64,000 nt of DNA from Epiperipatus broadwayi (GCA_028023455.1 JAQFVV010012420.1:3970001-4034000), one strand, 5' to 3'. Shown: positions 36,206 to 48,276, counted from the first letter of the stretch. Program-made: numbers and translations. The notes: generated by a model not told the origin, from the sequence alone.

Positions 36206-36602
36206 GGTTTTTTTCTCGTTCATATAAAAATATTTAGTTTCCCCTTCTTTTCTTAATGTACTTTTAAAACATTTTTATACAGTTTTTTTTTTTCATCAAA
36301 GTCAATGTATAATAATTTGAATATTATGAAATAATATTTTTTTAAAAACTGATAGAAATTGTATTCTTTATTATAGTAAAAACAATGTTTTTAATAAAAA
36401 TTACTTTATTTAATTGAATTTATAAAAGTATATTATAACTAAGAATATTGTTTACTTTTGTGTTAAAGAGTAATTTGAATTGACTGGTAATTAACACTTA
36501 CTCTCTTTCTACTTTTTTTTTTTTTTAAAAAAAAAAAGATATTTTATTAAAACTGTGAGAAACATAACTTAATTTTAAAATATCACTTATTGTTTCTAAT
36601 AG
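36206..36602. other. CNOT4 intron end
   Basis: AT-rich, with a long T16 tract followed by A12 at about 36512-36538 and the acceptor TTTCTAATAG ending at 36602. Confidence 0.6.
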
Positions 36603-36686
36603 CACCTTTATGGCCAGCATCACTACAGAACTGCCCCCCAGGATTCAATTCCCAAGTTAAACCCACAGAGCCACAGACTATCCAGA
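36603..36686 (+). CDS. CNOT4: CNOT4 exon encoding the proline-rich PPGF segment
   Basis: An internal exon of 84 bp, acceptor TCTAATAG and donor CAGA|GTGAGT, phase 1 on both sides, continuing the frame of 13835-13957. It encodes PLWPASLQNCPPGFNSQVKP followed by TEPQTIQ. Vertebrate CNOT4 has WNPYPPP...HSPPPGFQTAFRPPSKTPTDLLQ at the equivalent place, so the PPGF core and the following P-T-rich run are conserved. The exon is far richer in G+C than the intron around it. It is the last exon whose identity is clear from protein similarity; the vertebrate protein ends about a dozen residues after this block, which implies a short terminal exon downstream. Confidence 0.9.
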
Positions 36687-37250
36687 GTGAGTAGAATCTC
36701 TTTGATATTATCTTACTTCAGCATTGATTATTATCTTGTTTAATTCTTTCCTACATTCCTTTGACTTCTAATTATTTTTTTAAGAAAACAATTTGTCAAT
36801 TTATGTTGCTTGTCCTATAGTATTTATGTTAATCTTTTTCTCTTCTTTTCATGAAATCATAATGACATTTGGTAAACTTGAACTATACTTTTTAAAAAGA
36901 TTTTGATAACTTACAGTTGGCTTTGTTGACTCCTTATTAAAGTACTTTGATTAAATATAATACCCTAAGTATTATTGACATATTTATAAATCATAATCAT
37001 TTTTATTTGATATTTATTTAGGAATGTAAAAAAAAATAATAATTCATAGTTATGTGTGTATGTCTATATATATATATAAATTAAATTTAATAGTATGCAA
37101 ATAAATACTGGCTATTTTTTTTTTTTGCCTGATTAAGTAGATTAACACAGGATTTTATTTGCAAGTTTATTAAAATTACTTATAGAAAGTGTTACTTGTG
37201 AAAAAATTTTATAGAAAACACAAACGAGTATTTTGTTAAAAATATATATA
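36687..37250. other. CNOT4 intron (22.4 kb), first part
   Basis: AT-rich, without recognised content. A - strand open frame of 90 codons begins at 37414 and reaches down to 37142, with no known domain. Confidence 0.45.
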
Positions 37251-39799
37251 TTGAAACAGTAAGATTCGTTTCGAATCTTAAGTTTCACCTTTTTCTGTCG
37301 TCTCTCACTGACCGGTCTATCCCGCCCAAATTTAAACTTTTTGATATCGAATTGTGTGTGTAACAATATTAAAAATGTATAAATATATGTAGAATTCAGC
37401 ATAAACACGCACACATTTCCATCTCAAATTAAAGGCAATAAATAGGGATAAAATCATATAATTTAGATTTCTTTAGCTATATAATTTTGTATAATTTTAA
37501 TCATTTATTTTGGATTATAAAGTTCGTATTTATTGCTTTGTTTAAATTTCATTTAATAATAATTCTAAAAAAATCTGATGTAATATTTAATTAAAAGTTA
37601 AAATAATCTTATGTTTCCTTTTTGTCTTTGAAATTGAAAAGCATCGGTCAGTGATAGATAATAGATTAATTAAAGAAAAATTCCCCAAAATATAATTAGT
37701 AAATGTAAAATGTAAACAATAGAACGGCAGCTTTTTTTAATTAAAAAACCAACAAAATGCATTGATTATCCTCAGGGCAGATTAAGTAGAACCTAAAAAT
37801 ATCTTAACAAAAATGTGAAAGATCAAGATAAAAAAAAAAAAAGAGGCCATCTTAGACTTGCTGGAGACATTCACTTAAACTTTAGCTTTGCTCTCGATCA
37901 CTGAGAGTCTCCAAAAATAATAAAATAATTTGTTCCTGCCAAGGTATGATCGAGTAAAGCACCTAGATTATTCTCAATCGGGAGATGGCCTATCGGATGC
38001 CGAACTTTCCATTGCCCGTCATAAATTCACCATGAAGATCTGCTGCCTGAAATAAATGAAAAAGCTGCTGCTGCTGTGAAATTAAATGAAATATCTAAAT
38101 ACAAGAAAGACTTGCCACTCGTGAACTTTTTGCTGCTAAACTAATGGAATCAGAAAACTTCTTACAAAACAGGTACCTGTCTGTGTTCAAACTCTAGAGT
38201 ACTCTAATAATATGCTATAGCTCTTCTTCATAATACTTATCTCAATTATAAAATGTAAAAACTACCATATGTATAACTAAACTGAATAATTAACTTAATG
38301 TGTAAATTTCTCTACTAATCTAGCTTACCTCATTCTATCTTGGGTGCGTATTTTTTAAAATCTACATTTTATCTATAGTTATTATTTAATTATTACATGC
38401 TCATAATTGTCTCAATTTTCAAAGTTTAAATCTATGATTGCTTGGAACAATGAATGTGTGTCAAATTTTCATTAATATTTGCTTTCATAACTAACTTAAC
38501 TTTCATATAAATCGACACGCATTCAATGCATCATTTATTGTAATGCAGGGGTCTACTACTTCGCAAATGGCTGACGTATTAGTTATAATAATTCCCAATT
38601 TATATATGTTTTGTATTTATTAAATCTAATGAATAATTCTAGAAAATCACATTTCTTTGAGAGTCGCCAACATTCTTTAGTAAATGTTGATAATGTAGGG
38701 CTGAGTTAGAAATCTATTTTAAATCTCATCATAATCGTTTATACAGTATACATGTGTTACGTTTTAGAGACGCGATGACCCATTCTGCCGTAAAATTTCC
38801 GGATTCTTCAGGGTTGAAATTAACCCCAGTCGTCCTACACAAGCGGGCATAATGGGTGCTCCCGTAGGATTTGACAATGTCATGCAGCCAGCCGGCAAAC
38901 TGCGACCCGGACCGCTTGTCCTTGGTTATGCTTATGTGACACCTTACTTCGTCGGGCCGATGGCAGAGACCAGCCCGACATTCTTATAAACTCATTCGCG
39001 GCATTGCAGTTTCAATATACTGCCATTCCATATCGCCTTTCTAAAGCGTACCACGTGTTCCTTCACTTAATTTTATTATTCTATATATCACTCCGCCTCT
39101 GCATTATCTTCATAATTCACTCTCAAATAAATGTTTGCCCTTAGTTATACATAAATATTGTAATTAAATAAATATATGTCTGCCATTACTCATATAACCA
39201 AGGTATAAATCCCTCCAGGCATGCATTAGAAATACTCACTCGAGAATTTTAGGTAGCTAGATTACGCCTTCAAATAAATGTATTCCTTTTGTAAACATTA
39301 CAGTATCGGAAATACCGCTACTGAAATCCTCAATATAAAATAATGTCTAAATAAATAAATGTATTCTTTAAAATATAATCATGTCGCAAATCCCGCTACT
39401 GAAGCTGTTAGTCCATAAAATATTATTAGATTGTTTTATTAAAATGTATTAATAAATAATTTTAAACTATACGTCTGCAGTTACGTTTCACTTATTCGAT
39501 ACCCATTCTATATATTTCCTCGATTATGTAAATATGAATGTTTAATTAATATTAGTTTGATTATTGGCTAACTCGAGAATAAAATCATGAGTCTCTTGCA
39601 TATCCCTGACCACTGTGCCTAAGGAAATATTTACTAATGTTGCATCAGATGCGTTGTTTCATGGATTGTATTGTGGAACCGATAAACTATGTTCGAACTC
39701 AGTACCACGGGTGGCTTCGCTACTCGATGGTGCTGCTGTTCTGTATGGTGGTCGAATTCTGCACTATGTTTACGAGTCACACGTTTTCTGACCGTTACA
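37251..39799 (-). repeat. G+C-richer island, possible member of the TGTA-CGGTC repeat family
   Basis: Read on the - strand from 39799 it begins TGTAACGGTCAGAAAACGT, close to the start at 49399 (TGTATCGGTCGAAAAACGT), and a GAATTC box follows in both. Within it, 38760-38990 is markedly G+C-rich, with GTCGGGC and GCCCGAC as an inverted pair. Another G+C-rich stretch sits at 39640-39780. No protein domain was recognised. The left boundary is unknown, and the island may be a composite. Confidence 0.35.
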
Positions 39800-39967
39800 A
39801 TATGCACTCACATTATACTTGACTTGATTCCAAAATTATATAAGAAACTCACTATTATATCAAAATTAAACACTTGCTTATGCTATTTTCTTTTAATATG
39901 GAAAATATTCAGGCTTTGCTCTAATATATAATTATTAACATATTAAAATGTATTCTTTTAAAAATAA

Positions 39968-41050
39968 TATTAGAATACAAGTATAATTTAATATACTTGG
40001 AAATTAGATATAATTGTAGAGGATTTAAACACAGATTTTCAGGCACCCTTCAGCTAACAACTCTCACATACATGACAACACATGTGTGAAAAAAGATAAA
40101 TGATCTCCAATGTTTGTATTTTGTGCTGAACCAGCACTCAGCAATTGGTCCAGATTATTATCTCAGTTTTTATTAAGATAGCAAATCTTCAAACTTTAAT
40201 GGACAAGCTTCACTCTACACCACCCTCCAATTCTTCAGCCATCCATATCATTGAAAATCTAATGATGGAATGACCAAATCCTTCGTTCATGTCAATATTA
40301 TTGTGATGCCCATGTTGACCTTAAGTCACTCTGACCTTTCATGTATAGAACTTTGTCCATTTAAATACATAGAAGAGTGATGGGCAGAATACAAGCTAGA
40401 CCTGTAATATTAGAATTGTAATTATAATTTAATATATTTGGAAATTATATATAATAGTAAAGGATTTGAACCTAGACTTTCAATCATCCTTCAGTTATCG
40501 ATTATCTCATGCAACCGATATATTTGGCCACACACATGAAAAAGATAAATGATCTCCAATATAATCGTGCTGAACCAGCACACATTAGTTGGTCCAGATT
40601 ATTATTTCCCATCTATAAATGTAATCAATGCTCAGTTTTTATTAAGATAGCAAATCTTCAAACTTTATGACAGACTTCACTCTACTCCAACTCTTCAACC
40701 ATCCATACCATTGAAAATTTGGTGATGGAATGCCTAAATCCTTTGTTGATGCCAATATTGTTGTGATGACCATGAGGGATCAGAGTAACTTAAGGTCAAC
40801 ATAGTTATCACAATAATTTTAGCATCAACTAAAGATTTGGGCATTGCTTTTCCATTAAAGTTTGAAGATTTGCTATCTTAATATAAACCGAGCACTGATT
40901 ATATATGTGGGTGGAGATAATGATCTGGATCACAGCACGAAATACATATATTGGAGATCATTTATCTTTTTCACATATGGGTGGTCATGTGTATTGGGTT
41001 GTATGAGATAGATTTGATAACTGAAGGATGCTTGAAAGTCTGTATCCTGT
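39968..41050. repeat. Three copies of a SINE-like unit, two direct and one inverted
   Basis: Unit 1 (39968-40400) and unit 2 (about 40409-40795) are direct repeats with a period of about 440 bp. Unit 3 (40797-41050) is inverted, so units 2 and 3 form a long hairpin centred near 40785. Landmarks are AAAAAGATAAATGATCTCCA, TAAGATAGCAAATCTTCAAA and TTGACCTTAAGT. On the - strand, unit 2 holds a perfect pol III B-box, GGTTCAAATCC (40462-40472), and unit 1 a degenerate one at 40021-40031, which suggests a tRNA-derived origin. Confidence 0.75.
40462..40472 (-). promoter_or_regulatory. Pol III B-box-like motif
   Basis: The - strand reads GGTTCAAATCC, an exact fit to the tRNA B-box consensus GGTTCRANTCC. 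No convincing A-box was found at the expected distance, so activity is unlikely. Confidence 0.5.
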
Positions 41051-43523
41051 GCAATTACATCTTTTAAAAATAGTTTGTTTTTTTATAACAAAGACTTTTG
41101 TTAACAGATAGTTATTTAAATTATTGGAGATCTACGGTGAGAAAGAATGGTTTATGTACAGAGACTTTTAAAGCAAAATGTTTTCTACATAATGAAATAG
41201 ATTAAGATGAACATTTTTAAATGAATATTTCTGTGATTAGAGCTGTCAATCTCTATCTATATATATATGCTTATTTCCAATCTTTGCATCTTAATATATT
41301 CATGAAATGTGAAGTGGGCGTTTTCTGTAAAATATCTGATGCTTATTTATATAAAAGACTGTAAATTAAAATTTTGATGGAAATAATTCAGACTACTATA
41401 AAGGTAATTAATTGTCAGTAAATAGATTATAAGGGTAAATTTCTATGAAAAAAATTATATAAAAGATCATATTTTAGAAAATGCATGATGAGATTTAATT
41501 CTTTGAATCCCCCAAAATATCGTTGTTCTAAATTATGTATAAATATGCAGGATGAAAATTTTATTTTTTAAAGCATGCATATATTTGGTAATTGGTAATA
41601 AAATTAGATGACAAGTGTAAATTTTAATGGAAAAAGATAGAGACTGCAATTAATTCCAATATTTTAGAGACTTACAATTGAAAATTTATAATAAAGATAT
41701 CTTGATTGTTGATAGCTCTGTATTCAGGATATCTTAAATTAGAAATGCATTTGCTGTCCAAGTCAATCATACTTTTCCTATTTTTATTACTCTGGAGAGA
41801 TCATAGTTTAAAAGACACACCCCCCCCTCCTATTTTTTTTGTTTTGTTTTTGTTATGAAGTGAATTTAGAAAAAATTTACAATATTTTAATTATAAAGAT
41901 GTTCTCATTAGATGAGTTTTCATTAGTAGAGTTTTTCCATTTTTTAATGTATAGTATTGATTGCTGTTGATATATTGTTGATTATTGAATAAGTACAAAT
42001 TTTACACAAATGATAAGATTTTTTAATGCTTCTCATATATTTAGAAATTAACTTTTCTACTGCTATTTAAAAGATTAAAACTTGAGCATTTATGACATAT
42101 TCGTTATCTGCAGTCATTTAAACAGAAAATAATCTGCTCAAGTTATTATTTGTCATTAGGAAAAGGAAAATTCTTCATTGAAGTCTATGACCAGATAAAA
42201 CTTTTACTTATGATATTTGAGATAAGTCATCAGCATTTAATATATTCATACTTAAATTATTATTTTTGCTTATGAAAAAAAAAATATATATTTACTTATT
42301 CTAATTGGTACAATTTGAAATATACTCATGATAATGCACTATTTTTTTGCAGTAATATGATTTAGTAGAGTACTTCTGAAATAGTCAAGATGTGTAACCA
42401 ATATTATGTGTTTATTTATAACTGAAAAATTGCACAATTTTGTAATGTTCAGATTTGATTAAATAATAATTCTCTAACTTCACTGATTATTTAAGAAAAA
42501 TATTTGCAAAATAGTCATCATGTGAAAACATAATGATTGCTTATAATTATATAATAAATTATACATTAATAAATGATTTATTTTTACACACACACGTGTG
42601 TGTGTAATGTTTAAATACACATTTGATATGCAAAATGAATTATTTATTTATAGAGATGAATGAATAACTTCAGATATGAAAAACAAAAATGAAATTAGAA
42701 AATATTCTTAGATCACTATGAATTAAAATTCAATATTCACATTTATTTCTTTTTTCAAAGTTTATTTATCATTTTTCCTTTACTGTAATTTTGTTAATGT
42801 CTTTTTTCATTATTACTTTATTAATTTTTTATAAATAAAAAACAAAAAAAAAATTAAAATTTATATATAGGATATAAAATTTACATTAGATTAAAAGTGA
42901 TAAATGTAATTAAGGATGCATTATATCAATATATTTTTTGTGATGAATATTATTTCATAGTATCCCTGTTGGAGTACTAACTTTCTGTTTTTAATCTATG
43001 TCCTCTAATATTAAATTTAGATTTCAATATTTTCATAGGGCAAACAGATATAATTGACATACTACTATTTAGGTTTATCCATGTATAATTAATCTCATTT
43101 GCCATCAATCTGATATTGATTATTACTTTAAAAAGTGTTGTAGAAACACTGTGAGCACCAACACATATAGTAAGACTAAAAATATATTCAATAAAAAACA
43201 AAAACAGAAAATTTAAAATATGAAAATGGGAGTGAAGTGATAATAAATGAGAAAATCAATATAATTTTTTTAAAGCTCATTAATCCAAATGTTTTTATAC
43301 TAATTTTCTTAGATACTATCATCTCTTCTATATTTTTAATTTTTCTGTTGTTTTTTATTGATCGAATCTTTAATCTTGTTGTATATGTCAGTGATTGCAG
43401 TGCCTCAACATTTTTTAAATTAACATTCATTACCCAGTTGATAAGTAGATGAGACCCAAACAAATGGCATGATAGTATTATTAATTGTACACAGATGAAT
43501 CTAGATAATATATCATATATAAA
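41051..43523. other. CNOT4 intron, no element recognised
   Basis: AT-rich, with a short palindromic ACACACACGTGTGTGTGT at about 42590. A - strand frame of 121 codons at 43188-43553 is low-complexity (Ile, Lys, Phe, Leu, Ser) and is not taken as a gene. Confidence 0.45.
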
Positions 43524-43695
43524 TATATTCTTTATTAAACCATCAAACATCACATGATCACCATCTCTATACTAGCACATAATTTGTTGTAAACAAAGGC
43601 AAAACTCCCCGTACAGTAGTGCCACCCTGTGCCAAACAGAGTAATCAATGGATGCCAGAAGGCTTGAGCATAAAATCCCTATCTAGTGCCTACTC

Positions 43696-43754
43696 ATCCA
43701 ATATCCCCAGACTAGTTTCTGGCTTGTGGCCATCATCAGTGAGGAGCCTTGGAT
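43696..43754 (-). ncRNA. Hammerhead ribozyme (type I, minimal), left arm
   Basis: On the - strand the order is stem I (ATCCAA...CCTCA), core CTGATGA, stem II TGGC-CACAA-GCCA, GAAA, a two-base-pair stem III (AC-TA-GT), the cleavage nucleotide C, and the return strand TGGGG-ATA-TTGGAT. Inner stem I pairs five of five (one G-T wobble) and outer stem I pairs six of six, separated by an internal loop. All invariant core bases (CTGATGA, GAAA, TH) are present. Such tiny stem III forms usually need dimeric RNA to cleave well. Confidence 0.85.
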
Positions 43755-43900
43755 CTGAGAGCACTGCACCTAGATCTTAGGATCTAATGCAACCCTCCAG
43801 CAGTCACTTTTTAACTCTACTTTACTACAAAACTATGAGAATGAAATTGAAAACATATAGTGGTGGCTATGGTTGTTTAAGAGCCAACGATACCAAAATG

Positions 43901-43930
43901 TATGGGTGCTGAATTGAGTTCAGACCCATA
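43901..43930 (+). ncRNA. Central stem-loop of the foldback element (copy B)
   Basis: TATGGGT-G-CTGAA pairs with TTCAG-ACCCATA around a TTGAG loop, 12 bp with a one-base bulge. The outer seven pairs are kept in copy A with a compensatory change (TATAGGT/ACCTATA). Confidence 0.7.
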
Positions 43931-44073
43931 TGACTATATAAGCTATTGAGCTTAGATTGAAGATATTAACAATGTTTTCAATTTCATTCTCATAGTTTTG
44001 TAGTAAAGTAGAGTTAAAAGGTGGCTGCTGGAGGGTTGCATTAGATCCTAAGATCTAGGTGCAGTGTTCTCAG

Positions 44074-44132
44074 ATCCAAGGCTTCTCACTGATGATGGCC
44101 ACAAGCCAGAAACTAGTCTGGGGATATTGGAT
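44074..44132 (+). ncRNA. Hammerhead ribozyme (type I, minimal), right arm
   Basis: Stem I outer ATCCAA (44074-44079) pairs with TTGGAT (44127-44132). Inner TCTCA (44084-44088) pairs with TGGGG (44119-44123) using two G-T wobbles. The core CTGATGA is at 44089-44095. Stem II TGGC/GCCA closes loop CACAA, and GAAA starts at 44109. Stem III is only AC/GT around TA, and the predicted cleavage is after C44118. The internal loop in stem I faces loop II, as in natural fast-cleaving hammerheads. It is mirrored on the other strand in the left arm. Confidence 0.87.
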
Positions 44133-44250
44133 GAGTAGGCACTAGATAGGGATTTTATGCTCAAGCTTTCTGGCATCCATTGATTACTCTGTTTGGCACA
44201 GGGTGGCACTACTGTATGGGGAGTTTTGCCTTTGTTTATATTCTTTATTA

Positions 44251-47200
44251 TTGCAGTCATTTATAGATTAATATTTAACATTTAATTATTTTTCACCAAT
44301 TTATAATATGAAATTTTCAGCCTGACCTACATGCCAAAGTATCCACCTATTATTAATAATTAGAACTTTTCACATGTAAATTTTTTTCTAATGATTTTTA
44401 ACTATGCTTTTATTATTATTATGCTATTTTCTATTGAAAATCTTATTATATTTCTTGCTATTCTATAATTACCATTTTCTTCTCAACTTATTGAGGTATT
44501 CCAGTCCATATTAAAATTTATACAACAATCTTGGTAGTTATTTTTAATCATTTGTTCAATTTTTTTATAAATTCTTTTTTTTCCCATCAATTGTTCGTTA
44601 ATTTTTTTTATATAAATATTTTTATAACCACTAGATCCATTAAAACCATAACTATTGCTTTATATTTTCTTTAACAATAACTTATAACTTCTTTATTTTT
44701 TCATGGAAAGCTACAATTTTTTTTTAATTAAATAGATTATTTATCTTTTCTGGATTTATTCATAGTTCTATTTTTCACAATATCAATTATGATATGCATG
44801 TATGCTTATAGTTTTTAATCTGGAAATTCCATGTATATCGCTGAAAATTATTTTATATATAAGTATTATCTGCACTAAAATCCTTGCAAAAATATATTGA
44901 CTACCATATTTTATTCTTAGTATGTGACAATAATCCTGTGAAAATAATAGGTGATATTTCATTGTAACAACAACAAACCTTTCTCAGATTTTAGGTAAAA
45001 TATATTCAAAATGTATGTATAGTTTTTAAATTTTATTATTAAAAATTATTGAATCAAGTTCATGAGAATATATTTTATCTAATTATATTTATCAATTTAC
45101 ATAGTCCATGCCATTGTTGTTGTTTTTTTAAGTCTTGCTTTAAAAATCTCTGATCATTTTTTTAGAATTTTTGTAGAAATATCAGCTTCATCAAAATTCA
45201 TGTGAGATTGAGGGTTTTTTTTTGTTTTTTTCATAACTTGTAATTAAATAGTATATCATTTGATGACAGCAATATATTTTTCCTTCATGATACCATAAAA
45301 TTATAAGATAACTTTATTCTTGATGACTGGAAATACTTCACCTTTTTTTAAAAAAATAATTATTGGAGTAAATTATGTACATATTATTTCTTTGGAAAAC
45401 TTAATTTTATTAGTGACATTTTTATATGAAGCAGAACCAGTCCACTTAATTTATGAATCATCAGTCTGGTCTTGCTAGATTAAATAGATATAATAGAATA
45501 GATTGATGGTGGTAAGGGGAAAGATGTAGATATTTTCTGGTGGGTGTTGGTTTTCTGAATATTATTGATAACAATGAAGCCTTATTAATGTTATTAGTGA
45601 ATATTTATAGAAAATAGAAGCTAGCTGTTTTATTTTTTCTTGAGGAATTTAATATTGTTTGGATAATTATTCAGGAATTTAAGTAAATCTTTAAAATCTG
45701 TTCTAGCATCAAATCAAAAACAAAAGGTATCATTATACAGATTTCTTTTAGTCATTGTATTAAATAATGTTGTTTCTCAGATTTCGATAAAAACGGTCTA
45801 CATTTGGAAAAGTCTGTTACTTATTTGAATATTTATGCATTGAATTCTAAGCACTATGAATTTTAGGAATTGGATATTTTTCAATATTCTTTTTTTTTTT
45901 TTTTTTACTGGTAAAGAATAGGGCAGTATCAGAACTCTCTAAAATGTTGTTTTAGATAATTTTATGTGATTGGTAAATTTGAAACAATGGTTCATGATTT
46001 TGTGTTAAATATGATTACAAATGTGAAATTAAATAATGAGTTAGTGCTTGGGTTTATTAATCAACAGCATTTGTAATCATTCTCAAAGAGGAAGAAGTTA
46101 CTTGCTTTGGATAGTCTTTATAATTTTGGATAAAAATTATTATTTTTTTTGGAGTAAAATGGATTTCCTTATACAGAACAGTAGCAAAAAATTAATGCTA
46201 TGGGGTTTTTTTTTTTATTAAATAAATATGTTTCTGCAATTTTTTTTGGAAAATGCTTTTTTTCTAATTTGCTCTCATTTTATTATTTAAAGTGATTGTG
46301 TTTAAAATGACTATAATGTTGTCTTATTGGTTTGGTAAACTAATAGATTTACCAGTTTTAAACATAAATAAAGATTTTCTTCTTCAGGTGAAGATAAAAG
46401 TTCTTTTTGGAAGTTTTGCTTTAATTAAAATTCTATATATTAAACATATTTCATTATGTCTGTTTCTCCTGCAGTTAAATAAAATTGAAAGTTTAATAAA
46501 ATTATATTCATTTCAATAGTTTGTAATTTGATAGATTGTAAAATTTGTAGCTCTTGAAGGCAATCCTCTTTAACTTTTTAGTAATTTGTTGGAAGTTATT
46601 TTTTTGCCTTTATGATTTGAATTTTCTGGCATAATTCTAACTATGTGTATTATTATTTATCTGATTATTGTGCTATAATAACTTACAGTTTTTATTTTTA
46701 TATTGACTATTTACTTTATTCTTATTTTCTTTAAAATGAATTTTTACAGCCAAACCATTGTATCATACATAATTAAATTTATCTTTTTTTAAAAAATGTA
46801 TTTTTACATTCTTTTTTATATCTTTACATAGCTTTATTTCTCTTTTCAAATTTTTTGTTTATATCTTATTGTATGTTTCCTTTGAATTATTTTGTTAGAT
46901 ATTGGCTAAACTTTTTTTGATCATTTCAGATATATCTTAATTAAATATTTGTAAAGTCGTTTCCTTTAAATTTTTTTTGTTCTGTTTTCTTCTATAATTT
47001 TTCACTTAATTTTTTATATAATCTGATCTATAGTAAGTGAAAATGTTTTCTTAATATTTTGTTTTTGTTTATCAGTTGCCCTTTCTGTCTACTAAAAAGT
47101 AGCCATAATTCTACAATATTAAATTGCAATGAAAATCTGATAATTACAAGAGCAGCTATAAGTATGTTAATACTAAAGTTAAATCTGCTTGGAACAATAT

Positions 47201-47360
47201 GTGTATGAAGTCTTCAGTGTTTTTACAGATTTAATGAGTAAGAATAAATATCTCTTTTTATTCCAACAACTGTAATTATGAAGACAATTTTCACTATATA
47301 TCATTTACTATTTTTTTCTCAACCCTGCAAAGTTATTTTAAAAGAAATAAAATATCTATA
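44251..47360. other. CNOT4 intron, no element recognised
   Basis: Very AT-rich, with many T-runs. Short frames (for example 46292-46519) have hydrophobic, low-complexity content and are not taken as genes. Confidence 0.45.
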
Positions 47361-48276
47361 TACACCTGGGTCTCTTTTTTTGCGGTAGATAGGTTCCTCA
47401 GAAAATGCACACAAAAGAAATCGCACAAAAATAGACTTAACTTACCTTGAAAAATGAGGATAGGGGTTGTAATTTTCAGAAATCGCATAAAAGCAAAGCA
47501 AAAAGGAAAAATTACTTTAAAATTCGCATTAAAAAAATAAGGAAATAAAATATGACTAATAAAAAATTTCAAATATTTGAAAAAAAATAATACAAGACAA
47601 ACTTTTTTTACTTTTTTTTATTAACTACAGTATTTAATTTTACATTTTTTCATACATGTTTTAATTATTAGCAGTTATTTGGCTATTTGACAATATGCGT
47701 TCGTTTGTGAAATATTAAAAAATCAGATTCGTCATGTGACATACAATTAGCGCCACTTTCATTCTTGAGCTGTGTTAATGGTTTTTTGTTTCTATATTAA
47801 AAAAATGAGATCGTAGTCAAAACAAAAAGATTATAGATTATCATTAGAAAGATTATTTTCAGTTTATAAAATCAATATAATCTTCGTTATTATTTATTTT
47901 AAAAATCTAAAAAATTATTTATTTCTGTTATAATTAACAAAATACGTTTTAAAAGTTTAAAATTTTTGAATATTTATTGCGATATTTTTAAATGTAAATA
48001 TAAATCTATTATTATTATTTACTCATTAATATAAGTAGGTTATTTATATAGAAGCTAATATTCTAAATACAGCTTCAGACCATATTCATGTTAGCTGCTA
48101 ATATAACGTTATATTTTTGAAAAAAAAAAGTTTCAAGTCAAAATAAGTTATTAATAATTTAAATTTCTTGATATCTAATAAATATAGTGAAATGTGAAAG
48201 ATATTAAGAAGAAACATGAATCGCATAACTTCAAAATCGCATTAAAATAATCCGCATAAAACGAGACCCAGATGTA
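47361..48276 (+). mobile_element. Tigger/pogo-like MITE, copy 1
   Basis: The ends are TACACCTGGGTCTC at 47361 and GAGACCCAGATGTA ending at 48276, inverted with one mismatch and bounded by TA, the Tc1/mariner-type target. Subterminal sequence with repeated TGCG/CGCA boxes (CGCATAAAACGAGACC, ATCGCATTAAAATAATCCGC) resembles Tigger ends in other animals. It contains no transposase. It is about 83-90% like copy 2 by eye, in opposite orientation. Confidence 0.85.

Larger units (their letters stand above)
43538..44236. mobile_element. Foldback element copy B with two hammerhead ribozymes
   Basis: A 14-bp sequence, TATATTCTTTATTA, flanks the element exactly (43524-43537 and 44237-44250). Inside are a 53-bp leader containing ACATCACATGATCACCAT, a 265-bp left arm (43591-43855), a 117-bp loop and a 265-bp right arm (43973-44237, overlapping the repeat by one base) that is the reverse complement of the left with few mismatches. 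Each arm holds a hammerhead motif. No protein is encoded. Duplications of 12-14 bp are typical of target-primed (retro) insertion, not of TIR transposases. This suggests a non-autonomous Penelope-like element or retrozyme relative; that assignment is inference. Confidence 0.85.

Noticed and set aside
43188-43553. 121-codon - strand open frame
   Set aside because: It is low-complexity Ile/Lys/Phe/Leu-rich, overlapped by a + strand frame, with no domain and no splice or promoter context; typical of AT-rich DNA.
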